From: Promicromonospora umidemergens
GTDB lineage: Bacteria; Actinomycetota; Actinomycetes; Actinomycetales; Cellulomonadaceae
DNA length: 64,000 bases
Direction: 5' to 3'
Assembly (NCBI RefSeq): GCF_024171995.1
Contig: NZ_JAMTCT010000019.1
Coordinates: forward strand, 1-64,000
The notes beneath the pieces are model-generated. The model was not told the DNA's origin and did not search any database. It saw nothing but the letters and a program-made list of their open reading frames with translations. Shown piece after piece: positions 1-7,484 of the stretch. Each line of letters begins with the position of its first letter. The first letter of the stretch is position 1. A program made the translations under genes and the position numbers.

Positions 1-403
1 CACCCAGGGTCCCCGCGACCAGGCGCTCCCGCGTCACCGGCAACGCCGTGGCCAGGCGACGCGCCATCGTCATGTCCTTGCCCGCCGCCGCCGCCGAGAT
101 GCCCTCACGCACCCGCAACCACGACGTGAACGTGCGCGCCGTACCACCCGACCGCCACGAACCCTCAGCCTCGATCCGCGGCAACAAGACGTACCGCACC
201 CCGTCCAACCGGCCCGTCAACCGACGGGCCCGGGTGTGCGCCTCGACCAAGCGGGCGACGGACGGCGCATCCCACCCGTCCAACACCTCCGGACCGGTCA
301 GACCCGCCAGCTCACCCACCGCGTCCTCGATCCGCGCCAACGCCTCCTCGATCGACACCGCGGGAGGCAGACCACCAGTCGTGTCGTTCGTCGACTGCTC
401 CAC
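1..403 (-). CDS. DUF222 (13E12-type) HNH endonuclease family protein, 5' part only
   Basis: Only the first ~134 codons are inside the window; the gene runs off the left edge. The protein reads VEQSTNDTTGGLPPAVSIEE..., then an amphipathic region with LTGRLDGVRY, a RIEAEGSW segment and FTSWLRVREG. This is the N-terminal half of the actinobacterial DUF222/13E12 repeat family. Members normally carry a C-terminal HNH nuclease domain, which would lie outside the window. An in-frame ATG at 442 overlaps a good -10 hexamer, so the GTG at 403 behind a G-rich stretch is the better start. These genes are often multicopy and several in Mycobacterium are SOS-regulated; a LexA-like box lies just upstream here. 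The biological role of the family is not settled. Confidence 0.8.
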   Translation of the reverse strand, partial: MEQSTNDTTGGLPPAVSIEEALARIEDAVGELAGLTGPEVLDGWDAPSVARLVEAHTRARRLTGRLDGVRYVLLPRIEAEGSWRSGGTARTFTSWLRVREGISAAAAGKDMTMARRLATALPVTRERLVAGTLG

Positions 404-440
404 CAGTACCCACCCCCCATCTCCGTCGTCCGTTGACCCC

Positions 441-462
441 ATTATCTCGAACATACGTATGA
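441..462 (-). promoter_or_regulatory. Promoter -10 (GATAAT) with overlapping LexA/SOS-like box
   Basis: On the minus strand GATAAT (441-446) lies about 38 bases before the GTG start of the DUF222 gene. Directly upstream, 447-462 reads TCGAACATACGTATGA on the plus strand. That matches 10 of 12 defined positions of the actinobacterial SOS box TCGAAC-N4-GTTCGA. Placement between -35 and -10 suits LexA repression. The sequence match is direct; the regulation is inferred. Confidence 0.6.
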
Positions 463-565
463 GGCGCACGCGCTATCTGGAATCTGTGGATAACTTTTCC
501 CGACAGGCATCAGGATCGCCCCGAGGGTCCGGACGCCCCGCACCACAAGCCGGCACACAGGTGCA

Positions 566-1720
566 TCAGCCGGGGCCACGACAGGCGAGGGCGATGCCCA
601 GGCAGCTGAGAGCCACCGCGGCGGCGAACGTGACGGGTAGACCGATGCCGTCAGCGATGAAGCCGATCGCGGGCGGCCCGCCGAGATATGCGATGTACCC
701 GACAGCGCTGACCCGCGCGGTCATCGCTGCGGCTCGTCCGGGTGCGGATCGACTGGCACGGGAGACCGCCACGGGGAAGACCGGGCCAAGGACCAGCCCG
801 ACCAGACCGACGGCCACGGCCATGACCAGCGGATGCGCGACCACGGAGCCGAGCACCACGAGGCAGACCACAGTCACGGCAACGGTCGTCAGGACCGTGC
901 GTTCCGCGAAGCGGTCCAGGACGGTGTCGCCGGCCGAGCGGGAGATGAACATCGCCAAGCTGAACAACGCCAGGGTGGTGGCCCCCAAGGAGGCTGATGC
1001 TCCGAGGTCGCGGGTGATCAGCAGAGCCGACCAGTCCGTGACCAGCCCCTCGATGAGCAGGCCGGAGACGGCGAGCACGGAGATCGTCACGGGCAGGCCG
1101 AAGCGCCCGTCCCGCACCAGGACCGGGGCGTCCTCGGCTCCTCGTTCGGCGGGGCGCCGGGGTTGGGACCACAGCATCGGAGCGCACACCAGGGTCAGGG
1201 CCACCAGGAGGACGGCGACGGCAAGGAAGTGCTCGGTCGCCGTCGCGCCGACCTGCGTGGCGACCACCCCGCCCAGGGCGCCGGCGAGCACGCCCAGGCT
1301 GTACCCACCGTGCAGCCGGGACAGGACCCGGTGACCGGTGTGCTGCTGGTAGGCGATGCCGGCGGTGTTCATGGCGATGTCGAGGACGCCGCTGGCCGCC
1401 CCGAGCAGCATGAGCGCTCCGGTCAGCTGCCACACGTGGTCGGCGACGCCGATCAGGGGCAGCGCCGCGCTGAAGAGCAGCGCGGTGACCACGCAGACCG
1501 GTCCTGATCTCGCACGGTCGAGGATCCGAGCGGTGAGCAGCAGTGCGGGGACCGCACCTGCGGCGACACCGAACAAGGCAATACCCAGCTCGCTGTCGCT
1601 GAGATCAAGGAGGCGCTTGACCTCTGGAATACGCGGGGCCCAGCTGGAGAGAACGGCCCCGTTGACGAAGAAGACGGCCCAGAGGCGAGCCGCGAAGGAA
1701 CGGATGCGTGTCGAGTACAA
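566..1720 (-). CDS. MFS transporter (YbjJ/MosC-like)
   Basis: A 384-residue inner-membrane protein with about twelve hydrophobic segments and MFS features. It has an opening NGAVLSSWAPRIPEVKRLL segment typical of the YbjJ/MosC branch, and a central loop (residues ~190-205) rich in Arg, Pro and Glu. The start is TTG at 1720, preceded by GAGGG at suitable spacing; no ATG or GTG lies nearby in frame. It probably exports a small molecule, but the substrate cannot be read from sequence. It lies 180 bp downstream of the branched-chain dehydrogenase operon on the same strand, a gap that holds a triple 13-bp repeat, so it may have its own promoter. Confidence 0.8.
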   Translation of the reverse strand: MYSTRIRSFAARLWAVFFVNGAVLSSWAPRIPEVKRLLDLSDSELGIALFGVAAGAVPALLLTARILDRARSGPVCVVTALLFSAALPLIGVADHVWQLTGALMLLGAASGVLDIAMNTAGIAYQQHTGHRVLSRLHGGYSLGVLAGALGGVVATQVGATATEHFLAVAVLLVALTLVCAPMLWSQPRRPAERGAEDAPVLVRDGRFGLPVTISVLAVSGLLIEGLVTDWSALLITRDLGASASLGATTLALFSLAMFISRSAGDTVLDRFAERTVLTTVAVTVVCLVVLGSVVAHPLVMAVAVGLVGLVLGPVFPVAVSRASRSAPGRAAAMTARVSAVGYIAYLGGPPAIGFIADGIGLPVTFAAAVALSCLGIALACRGPG

Positions 1721-1837
1721 GGCGACCCTCAGGCCGCCCTGCCGACAACATCTCGCCTTTCCCCCGGACGGTCAGGAGAGGCGGTCCACGACCCTGGAAC
1801 ACTCTCACGGTATCGATCGAGGCATCAAGCCCGCAGA

Positions 1838-1876
1838 GCGGTGCCACAGGGCGGTGCCACAGGGCGGTGCCACTGA
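1838..1876. repeat. 13-bp tandem repeat, three copies
   Basis: GCGGTGCCACAGG occurs at 1838-1850 and 1851-1863 and, with changes at its last bases, at 1864-1876. It lies 25-63 bp beyond the stop codon of the E2 gene, in the gap before the MFS gene. No function is evident. Confidence 0.9.
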
Positions 1877-1900
1877 GCGCCACAGCTCAGCGACGCCTCG

Positions 1901-3283
1901 TCAGAGCCGCACGATCGCCGAGGCGGGGTTCTCGACGGCGTCGGCGACGGAACGCATGAAGCCCGCCGCCACGGCGCCGTCGCAGACCCGGTGGTCGAAG
2001 ACGAACGACATCTGGGCGATCTTGCGCGGCACGATCTGGCCGTCGACCACCCACGGCCGGTCGATGATCCGGCCGAGGCCCAGGATCGCGACCTGCGGGT
2101 GGTTGATGATCGCCGCGCTGCCGTCGACCCGGAAGCCGCCGTAGTTGTTCAGGGTGAACGTCCCCGCGGAGAGCTCCTCGGCCGTCGCTCTGCCGGCCCG
2201 GGCACGGGCCGTGAGGTCGCGCAGCGCCGTGTCGAGCTCAGCCGTGGTCATCGACCCGGCCCCGAGCACCGCCGGTGCGACCAGCCCGAGCTCGCTCTGG
2301 ACGGCGATGCCGAGGTTGATCGCGTCGGGCACGACGATCTCGTCGCGCTCGACGTCGAGCCGCGCGTTCAGCACCGGGTAGTCCTTGAGACCTGCGACGA
2401 CGAACCGCGCGAGGTAGGCGAGCAGACCAGGCCCGGGGTCGGTGGGCGTGCGGGCGGCCTCGCGCAGGTCCCAGAGCGCCGTGGCGTCGACGTCGACCCA
2501 GACGGTCGCCTCTGGGATCTCCGAGCGGCTCCGCGACAGCACCCTGGAGGCCGCGCGCTGGAAGCCCGTGAGCGGGATGCGCCGCTCGCCGGGAGTGCTC
2601 GGTGCGACGGCGACGGCGACGTCGGCCACAGGAGCGGCGGACACTGAGGGAACGGCGGAGACGGAGGCGGGAGCCGGGGCCGACCGCGCGCTCTCGACGG
2701 CCGCCCACACGTCGGACCGGGTGACGACCCCGCCGGCCCCGGTGGGCCGGATGGTGCGCAGATCCAGTCCTGCCTCACGGGCCAGCCGCCGGACGATCGG
2801 CGAGATCACCTTGACCGGCCGCTTCTCCGGCACGGCGGCGGCAGGCGCCGTCGGCCCGGCACCCCGCGGCCGACGACGGCGGCCCGCGGCCGCTCCCGCC
2901 GAGGTGCCGTACCCGATGAGCACGTTGCCGGAGCCGGCCTGCTCCTCCTCGCGGTAGGCCGCTGCCGCCTTCCGGCCGTCGGACGAACCCTCACCCTCAA
3001 GCTTTACCTGAGGCTCGACCGCGCCGACCCTCTCGGCGGCGATCGTGATCAGCGGCCTGCCGACCTCGACGAGCTCTCCCTCGGCGGCATGCAGGGTGCC
3101 CACCCGGCCGGCGTACGGGCTGGGCACCTCCACGACCGACTTGGCCGTCTCGACCTCCACCACCGGCTGGTCGACGGTGACGACGTCGCCCTCTGCGACC
3201 AGCCAGTGCACCACCTCTGCCTCGGTCAGGCCCTCGCCGAGGTCGGGCAGCAGGAAGGTCTGTGCGGTCGCGGTGCTGGTCAC
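1901..3283 (-). CDS. bkdC: Dihydrolipoamide acyltransferase, E2 of branched-chain 2-oxoacid dehydrogenase
   Basis: A 460-residue E2 core subunit. It moves the acyl group from E1 to CoA through a lipoyl-lysine arm. Visible in order: an N-terminal lipoyl domain (residues ~6-80) with the lipoylated Lys in VEVETAKSVVEVPSPY; an Ala/Pro-rich linker; a peripheral subunit-binding domain (ISPIVRRLAREAGLDL..GAGGVVTRSDV); and a CAT-like acyltransferase domain with FTLNNYGGF and the catalytic motif FDHRVCDGA near the C-terminus. The GTG start at 3283 overlaps the E1 beta stop as GTGA and has GGAGG upstream, so it is translationally coupled. Operon layout and the divergent Lrp regulator favour the branched-chain enzyme over pyruvate dehydrogenase, though pdhC-type annotation is possible. 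No E3 gene is nearby. Confidence 0.9.
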   Translation of the reverse strand: MTSTATAQTFLLPDLGEGLTEAEVVHWLVAEGDVVTVDQPVVEVETAKSVVEVPSPYAGRVGTLHAAEGELVEVGRPLITIAAERVGAVEPQVKLEGEGSSDGRKAAAAYREEEQAGSGNVLIGYGTSAGAAAGRRRRPRGAGPTAPAAAVPEKRPVKVISPIVRRLAREAGLDLRTIRPTGAGGVVTRSDVWAAVESARSAPAPASVSAVPSVSAAPVADVAVAVAPSTPGERRIPLTGFQRAASRVLSRSRSEIPEATVWVDVDATALWDLREAARTPTDPGPGLLAYLARFVVAGLKDYPVLNARLDVERDEIVVPDAINLGIAVQSELGLVAPAVLGAGSMTTAELDTALRDLTARARAGRATAEELSAGTFTLNNYGGFRVDGSAAIINHPQVAILGLGRIIDRPWVVDGQIVPRKIAQMSFVFDHRVCDGAVAAGFMRSVADAVENPASAIVRL

Positions 3284-4284
3284 GCTTCCTCCCACTGGAG
3301 CTCGTCGACGGCGTCGAGGATCCGGTCGACCGACGGGAGCTGGAAGTGCTCGAGCTTCGGCGGCGGGTACGGGATGTCGAACCCGGTCACCCGCCGCACC
3401 GGCGCGGACAGCGAGTGGAAGCAGCGCTCGCTCACCCGCGCCGCGATCTCGGAGGAGACGCTCGCGAAGCCCGCCGCCTCCGCGACGACGACCGCACGCC
3501 CCGTCGACTCCACGGCCGCGCACACGCCTGCGTCGTCGAACGGCACGATCGAGCGCAGGTCGACGACCTGCAGGCTGCGGCCGTCGCGCGCGGCCACCTC
3601 GGCCGCCTCGATCGCGACCGGCACGGTCGGTCCGTAGGCGATGAGAGTGGCATCGGTGCCCTGGCGACGCACGACGGCGGTGCCGATCCCCGGCTCGCCA
3701 CCGCGGCCCAGGACGACCTCGCCCTTCGCCCAGTAGAGCTTCTTCGGTTCGAGGAAGATCACCGGGTCGGGCGAGGCGATCGCCTCCCGCAGCAGCGTGT
3801 ACGCGTCCGCGGGGTTCGACGGCGCGACGACGTGCAGGCCGGGGGTGTGGGCGTAGTAGGACTCCGACGAGTCGCAGTGGTGCTCGACCCCGCCGATGCC
3901 GCCGGCGTAGGGGATGCGGACGACGAGGGGCAGCGCGACGCGGCCGCGGGTCCGGTTCCGCATCTTGGCGATGTGGCTGACGACCTGCTCGAAGGCCGGG
4001 TAGGCGAAGGCGTCGAACTGCATCTCGATCACCGGCCGCATGCCGTTCATGGCGAGGCCGACGGCGAAGCCCGCGATCCCGGCCTCGGCGAGCGGCGTGT
4101 CGAAGCAGCGGTCCTCGCCGAACTCGGCGGTGAGGCCGTCGGTGACCCGGAAGACGCCGCCGAGCGGGCCGACGTCCTCCCCGAGCACGAGCACGGTCGG
4201 ATCCTCGGCCATCGCGTCGTGCAGGGCCCGGTTGATCGCCTGGGCCGTGCTGAGCGTCGCGTGCTCCACCGCGGTAGTGGTCAT
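3280..4284 (-). CDS. bkdB: 2-oxoacid dehydrogenase E1 component, beta subunit
   Basis: A 334-residue beta subunit of the thiamine-diphosphate E1 heterotetramer, which decarboxylates the 2-oxoacid. It has the usual transketolase pyrimidine-binding fold (LGEDVGPLGGVFRVTDGL, FDTPLAEAGIAGFAVGLAMNGMRPVIEMQF) and the C-terminal transketolase domain from about residue 205. Length is normal for BkdB/AcoB. Its ATG shares one base with the E1 alpha stop (TGATG), and its stop overlaps the E2 start. The three genes therefore form one coupled operon read alpha, beta, E2. Substrate preference (isoleucine/valine/leucine-derived acids versus pyruvate) cannot be fixed from sequence alone. Confidence 0.92.
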   Translation of the reverse strand: MTTTAVEHATLSTAQAINRALHDAMAEDPTVLVLGEDVGPLGGVFRVTDGLTAEFGEDRCFDTPLAEAGIAGFAVGLAMNGMRPVIEMQFDAFAYPAFEQVVSHIAKMRNRTRGRVALPLVVRIPYAGGIGGVEHHCDSSESYYAHTPGLHVVAPSNPADAYTLLREAIASPDPVIFLEPKKLYWAKGEVVLGRGGEPGIGTAVVRRQGTDATLIAYGPTVPVAIEAAEVAARDGRSLQVVDLRSIVPFDDAGVCAAVESTGRAVVVAEAAGFASVSSEIAARVSERCFHSLSAPVRRVTGFDIPYPPPKLEHFQLPSVDRILDAVDELQWEEA

Positions 4285-5414
4285 CAGCGGGTCTCCTCTC
4301 TGCTCTGCTCGTCCCTGCTCTGCTCGTCCCTGCTGATCTCGTCACGGACCACGGCGAGCTGCTCCACGAGCTGGGGGGTGGGCTGGGAGTAGACGAACCG
4401 GAACAGATCGTCAGGGTCGGGCTCGACGTCCTGGTTGAGGCCGTCCCGCGTGCGGCGGGCGACCTGCTCGGCGGCCTCGGTGAGGTCGGCGGCGCGCGCG
4501 TCGTCCAGGACGCCCTCGGTCCGCAGGTAGGCCTCCAGCCGCACCAGCGGATCCTTGGCGGCCCAGGCGGCGACCTCGTCGTCGGCGCGGTAGCGGGTGG
4601 CGTCGTCGGCGTTGGTGTGGGCCTGCATCCGGTAGGTCCGGCCCTCGACGAGCTGCGGCCCCTCGCCGGCACGCGCCCGCCCGACCGCTCCGGACAGGAC
4701 GTCCAGGAGCGCCGCGAGGTCGTTGCCGTCCACGTGCTCGCCGGGGATGCCGTAGCCGACGCCCTTGTGCGCCAGCGACGGGGCGGCCGACTGCCGGGCC
4801 AGCGGCACCGAGATCGCGTACTGGTTGTTCTGGACGAAGAAGACGACCGGCGCCCGGAAGACCGCCGCGAAGTTCAGGGCCTCGTGGAAGTCGCCCTCGC
4901 TCGTGCCGCCGTCGCCGCACATCGCCAGCACTACTGTGCGCTCCCCGCGCAGCCGCGCCGCGTGCGCCACGCCCACGGCGTGCGGGAGCTGCGTGGCCAG
5001 CGGCGTCGTCAGGGGTGCTACGTGCCGCTCGTACGGGTCGTACCCCGAGTGCCAGTCCCCCTTGAGCAGCCCGAGCACCTCGACGGGGTCGACACCGCGC
5101 GCGACGGCGGCGGCGGTGTCGCGGTAGGTCGGGAACAGCCAGTCCTCGCCGGTGAGCACCTGCGCCGCGGCGACCTGGCACGCTTCCTGCCCGTAGGACG
5201 AGGGGTAGACCGCCAGCCGCCCCTGCCGGACGAGCGCTGAGGCCTGCTCGTTGAAGCGGCGGGCGACGACCATGCCGGCAAGACCCCGGAGCAGCTCCTC
5301 GCTCGCGGGCAGACCGGCCCTGGCGGCGACCGTCGGACGGCCGTCCGGGTCAAGGAGCATGACCGGCTCCCGCGACGGGAGCATGCGGTCCGCGTCACTC
5401 GTCATGCTTGTCAT
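4284..5414 (-). CDS. bkdA: 2-oxoacid dehydrogenase E1 component, alpha subunit
   Basis: A 376-residue E1 alpha subunit. The thiamine-diphosphate/Mg motif is clear: GDGGTSEGDFHEALNFA followed by FFVQNNQYAISVP. It is the first gene of the alpha-beta-E2 operon and divergent from an Lrp-type regulator, the arrangement of bkd operons. Two starts are possible, ATG at 5414 and ATG at 5405; neither has a good Shine-Dalgarno sequence. A CATCAT hexamer lies 6 bases before 5414, so a leaderless start there is plausible. The C-terminus carries an odd hydrophilic tail, with RDEQS encoded twice by a perfect 15-bp tandem duplication (4301-4330) and a third related RDEIS unit. Confidence 0.9.
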   Translation of the reverse strand: MTSMTSDADRMLPSREPVMLLDPDGRPTVAARAGLPASEELLRGLAGMVVARRFNEQASALVRQGRLAVYPSSYGQEACQVAAAQVLTGEDWLFPTYRDTAAAVARGVDPVEVLGLLKGDWHSGYDPYERHVAPLTTPLATQLPHAVGVAHAARLRGERTVVLAMCGDGGTSEGDFHEALNFAAVFRAPVVFFVQNNQYAISVPLARQSAAPSLAHKGVGYGIPGEHVDGNDLAALLDVLSGAVGRARAGEGPQLVEGRTYRMQAHTNADDATRYRADDEVAAWAAKDPLVRLEAYLRTEGVLDDARAADLTEAAEQVARRTRDGLNQDVEPDPDDLFRFVYSQPTPQLVEQLAVVRDEISRDEQSRDEQSREETR

Positions 5415-5416
5415 GT

Positions 5417-5441
5417 GAATATGATGGTCAAGGTTCTATTC
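5417..5441. promoter_or_regulatory. AT-rich inverted repeat between bkdA and the Lrp-type regulator
   Basis: GAATA (5417-5421) and TATTC (5437-5441) form an inverted repeat with a 15-base spacer. It sits in an unusually AT-rich patch immediately before bkdA. This is the expected place for a site bound by the divergent Lrp/AsnC protein. The repeat is directly visible; binding is inferred. Confidence 0.45.
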
Positions 5442-5530
5442 GGAATCCATCAACGGCGAGGATCCGAGAGACCGTCCAGCAATTCCCTGGTCATGCGATC
5501 CAAATGTCCAACAGCGAAGGGGCTGAGGGC

Positions 5531-6010
5531 GTGGCGGCAAGACAAGTGGTATCGAGCCTCGACGACGTCGACCAGCGCATCGTCGACGAGCTACGTCAGG
5601 ACGGCCGCATGTCCATGCGAGCACTGTCCGAGAAGCTGCACATCTCGCGCGCCAACGCCTATGCGCGAGTCCGGCGGCTCGAGTCCACCGGCGTCATCCG
5701 CGGCTACCGCGCGGACATCGATCCCGTGCTGGCCGGCCTGGGCACGTCGGCCTACGTCACGGTCAACCTGGAGCAGGCGGAGTGGCGTTCGGTCCGCGAG
5801 GAGCTCCGCACCCTGCGCGGCGTCGACCACATCGGGCTGGTCGGCGGTGAGTTCGACCTCGTCCTGCTCGTCCGCGCCCGGGACAACGCCGATCTGCGGC
5901 ACCTGATCCTGGACCAGATCCAGGGCATGAAGGGCATCCTGAACACGCACACGCTGCTGGTGTTCGAGGAGCCGATCCCCGCCGGTCCGACGTCGACCGC
6001 CTCCGAGTAA
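5531..6010 (+). CDS. Lrp/AsnC family transcriptional regulator, probable BkdR-like regulator
   Basis: A 159-residue protein of normal Lrp length. It has an N-terminal winged helix-turn-helix (LDDVDQRIVDELRQDGRMSM..LSEKLHISRANAYARVRRLE) and a C-terminal RAM/ligand domain (VTVNLEQAEW..HIGLVGGEFDLVLLVRARD). The GTG at 5531 has GAAGGGG eight bases upstream. A longer reading from ATG 5504 lacks a ribosome-binding site. Divergence from the branched-chain dehydrogenase genes suggests it senses branched-chain amino or oxo acids and controls bkdABC and itself; that is inference from context. Confidence 0.88.
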   Translation: MAARQVVSSLDDVDQRIVDELRQDGRMSMRALSEKLHISRANAYARVRRLESTGVIRGYRADIDPVLAGLGTSAYVTVNLEQAEWRSVREELRTLRGVDHIGLVGGEFDLVLLVRARDNADLRHLILDQIQGMKGILNTHTLLVFEEPIPAGPTSTASE

Positions 6011-6079
6011 GCGTTCGGTCCACGACGGCGCCGAAGTCCGCCCGCCTGTCGTGCGGCACCTGGGTCCAGGACCACTTCG

Positions 6080-6109
6080 TTGACATACATTCACGAATGT
6101 ATGTAGGTT
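6080..6109 (+). promoter_or_regulatory. Promoter with a perfect 22-bp operator palindrome for the TetR gene
   Basis: TTGACA (6080-6085) is followed after 18 bases by TAGGTT (6104-6109). Between and over them lies ACATACATTC (6083-6092), a 2-base spacer, and GAATGTATGT (6095-6104): two perfect 10-base arms. A protein bound here would block the promoter, which is classic TetR-family autorepression. Confidence 0.8.
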
Positions 6110-6135
6110 GCGGGCACGGCAACCGAGGAGAGGCT

Positions 6136-6204
6136 GTGGCGACCACGATGTGCGCGCGCAACGCAGGTCAGGGCAGAGGTCAGGGCATCAACCGTGACGA
6201 GTGA
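6136..6204 (+). CDS. Possible 22-codon leader ORF overlapping the TetR start
   Basis: GTG at 6136 follows a strong GAGGAGAGG Shine-Dalgarno (6125-6133). It opens a 22-codon frame reading MATTMCARNAGQ then GRGQGINRDE, with TGA at 6202-6204. It overlaps the first 11 bases of the TetR gene in another frame. The TetR GTG (6194) itself has only a weak AGGG. The leader may therefore couple ribosomes onto the regulator. The leader contains a direct repeat GGTCAGGGCA at about 6162-6187. Expression is unproven. Confidence 0.35.
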   Translation: MATTMCARNAGQGRGQGINRDE

Positions 6205-6835
6205 CCCTGCAGGACGGAAGGGCACGGCTCGGGCCTCCCAGGCGGACCGGCGCGCGCGTTCCCGCACAGCCCTGCTCGAGGCGGCGGCCCAGGGGCTGTC
6301 GCGCTACGGCTACGGAAACCTCGCGCTGGAGCAGGTGGCTCACGACGCCGGATACACGCGCGGCGCCCTCTACCACCAGTTCCGGAACAAGCAGGAGCTG
6401 AGCCTCGCGGTCATCGACTGGGTGATGGCGGCCTGGCAGGACGAGGTCGGGGTGCTCGTCGACGCCGAGACCGACCCCGTCGCGGCGCTCCTCACGCTCG
6501 CCCGGGGCCACGCACGATTTTGTCGACGTGACGTCGCCCGCATGGCGGTGGCGCTACGGCTCGAGTTCGCCGGCCAGGACCACCCCGTCGGGCGGCACAT
6601 CGAACAGGCATATGACACGATCACCCGCCACGCCACCGCTCTCGTCCGTGCGGCACGCGATGCGGGCCCGGTCCCGCACGGACCGCCCGACCAGGTCGTC
6701 GGGCTCGCGCTCATCGGCGCGCTGGAGGGCACCGTCATCGCGCTCGCGGGCCACCCGGAGCACGACGAGCTGCTCGCTGCGCGGGCAGTCGCCGGTGTGC
6801 TCGGCCTCAGCGCCGACACGATCGACGGGAGCTGA
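6194..6835 (+). CDS. TetR/AcrR family transcriptional regulator
   Basis: 213 residues. The N-terminal helix-turn-helix is clear at residues ~22-70 (RSRTALLEAAAQGLSRYGYGNLALEQVAHDAGYTRGALYHQFRNKQEL), followed by an all-helical ligand/dimer domain with GALEGTVIAL near the end. It starts at GTG 6194 and reads directly into a DUF2867 gene and a membrane protein gene on the same strand. The perfect palindrome over its promoter implies autorepression and co-regulation of the two genes behind it. The ligand is unknown. Confidence 0.9.
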   Translation: MTSDPAGRKGTARASQADRRARSRTALLEAAAQGLSRYGYGNLALEQVAHDAGYTRGALYHQFRNKQELSLAVIDWVMAAWQDEVGVLVDAETDPVAALLTLARGHARFCRRDVARMAVALRLEFAGQDHPVGRHIEQAYDTITRHATALVRAARDAGPVPHGPPDQVVGLALIGALEGTVIALAGHPEHDELLAARAVAGVLGLSADTIDGS

Positions 6836-6841
6836 GCGCCC

Positions 6842-7477
6842 GTGGCCCTGGCCGACCTGAGACTTCCCGACCGTGAGTTCCGGGACGGGCCCTGGATCGT
6901 GCACGAGCTGACCGACGGGTACCGGCTCGAGGACCTGTGGGTGGTGCGCACACCGGGGGCCGGCCCCGCAGGCCTTCCCGACGTCCTGCGGGCCATCGAC
7001 GATGCCGCGGTGTCCACCCGTGATCCCTGGATCGTGCGGATGTTCTTCGCGCTACGCCGGGCCGTCGGCCGGCTCTTCGAGTGGGACGAAGGTGCCCCGG
7101 GCCGCGGTTCCGGGCCGAGCCCTCTGACCGGCCGCGCGGCTGTCGCGGCAGGCACAGAGGACTCGGGGGCAGGTCTGGCGCCGTTCACCGTCGTCTACAC
7201 CACCGGCCAGGAGTGCGCCGTGGAGGCGGCGAGCAGCCTCGTGCACCTGGTGCTGCACCTGGGCTGGGCGGTGCCGCCTGCCGGTGAACCTCAGCTTCAG
7301 GTCGCGGTGCTCGTCCGCCCGAGCGGCAGGCTCGGGCGGCTCTACATGACAGCGATCAGGCCCGCACGCCATCTGGTGGTCTTCCCTGCCCTGGTCCGGC
7401 AGTGGGAGTCGGCGTGGAGAGAACACGGCATCGCTCGCCGTGACCAGGACCAAGCCATCAACACCAAGCGGAGATGA
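6842..7477 (+). CDS. DUF2867 family protein
   Basis: 211 residues resembling the DUF2867 family: an early LEDLWVVRTPGAG segment, FFALRRAVGRLFEWDE, a strand-rich middle (FTVVYTTGQECAVE) and LYMTAIRPARHLVVFPALVRQWESAW at the end. No catalytic motif or signal peptide is apparent. Family members are often small cytosolic proteins with a START/SRPBCC-like fold; the role is unknown. GTG at 6842 lies six bases after the TetR stop, with GGGAG upstream, so the two are probably co-translated. Confidence 0.75.
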   Translation: MALADLRLPDREFRDGPWIVHELTDGYRLEDLWVVRTPGAGPAGLPDVLRAIDDAAVSTRDPWIVRMFFALRRAVGRLFEWDEGAPGRGSGPSPLTGRAAVAAGTEDSGAGLAPFTVVYTTGQECAVEAASSLVHLVLHLGWAVPPAGEPQLQVAVLVRPSGRLGRLYMTAIRPARHLVVFPALVRQWESAWREHGIARRDQDQAINTKRR

Positions 7478-7484
7478 GGACCTG

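Noticed and set aside
3284-4672. Long in-frame N-terminal extension of the E2 protein
   Set aside because: It would read through the E1 beta gene in another frame; the GTG at 3283 with GGAGG and the GTGA overlap is the proper start.
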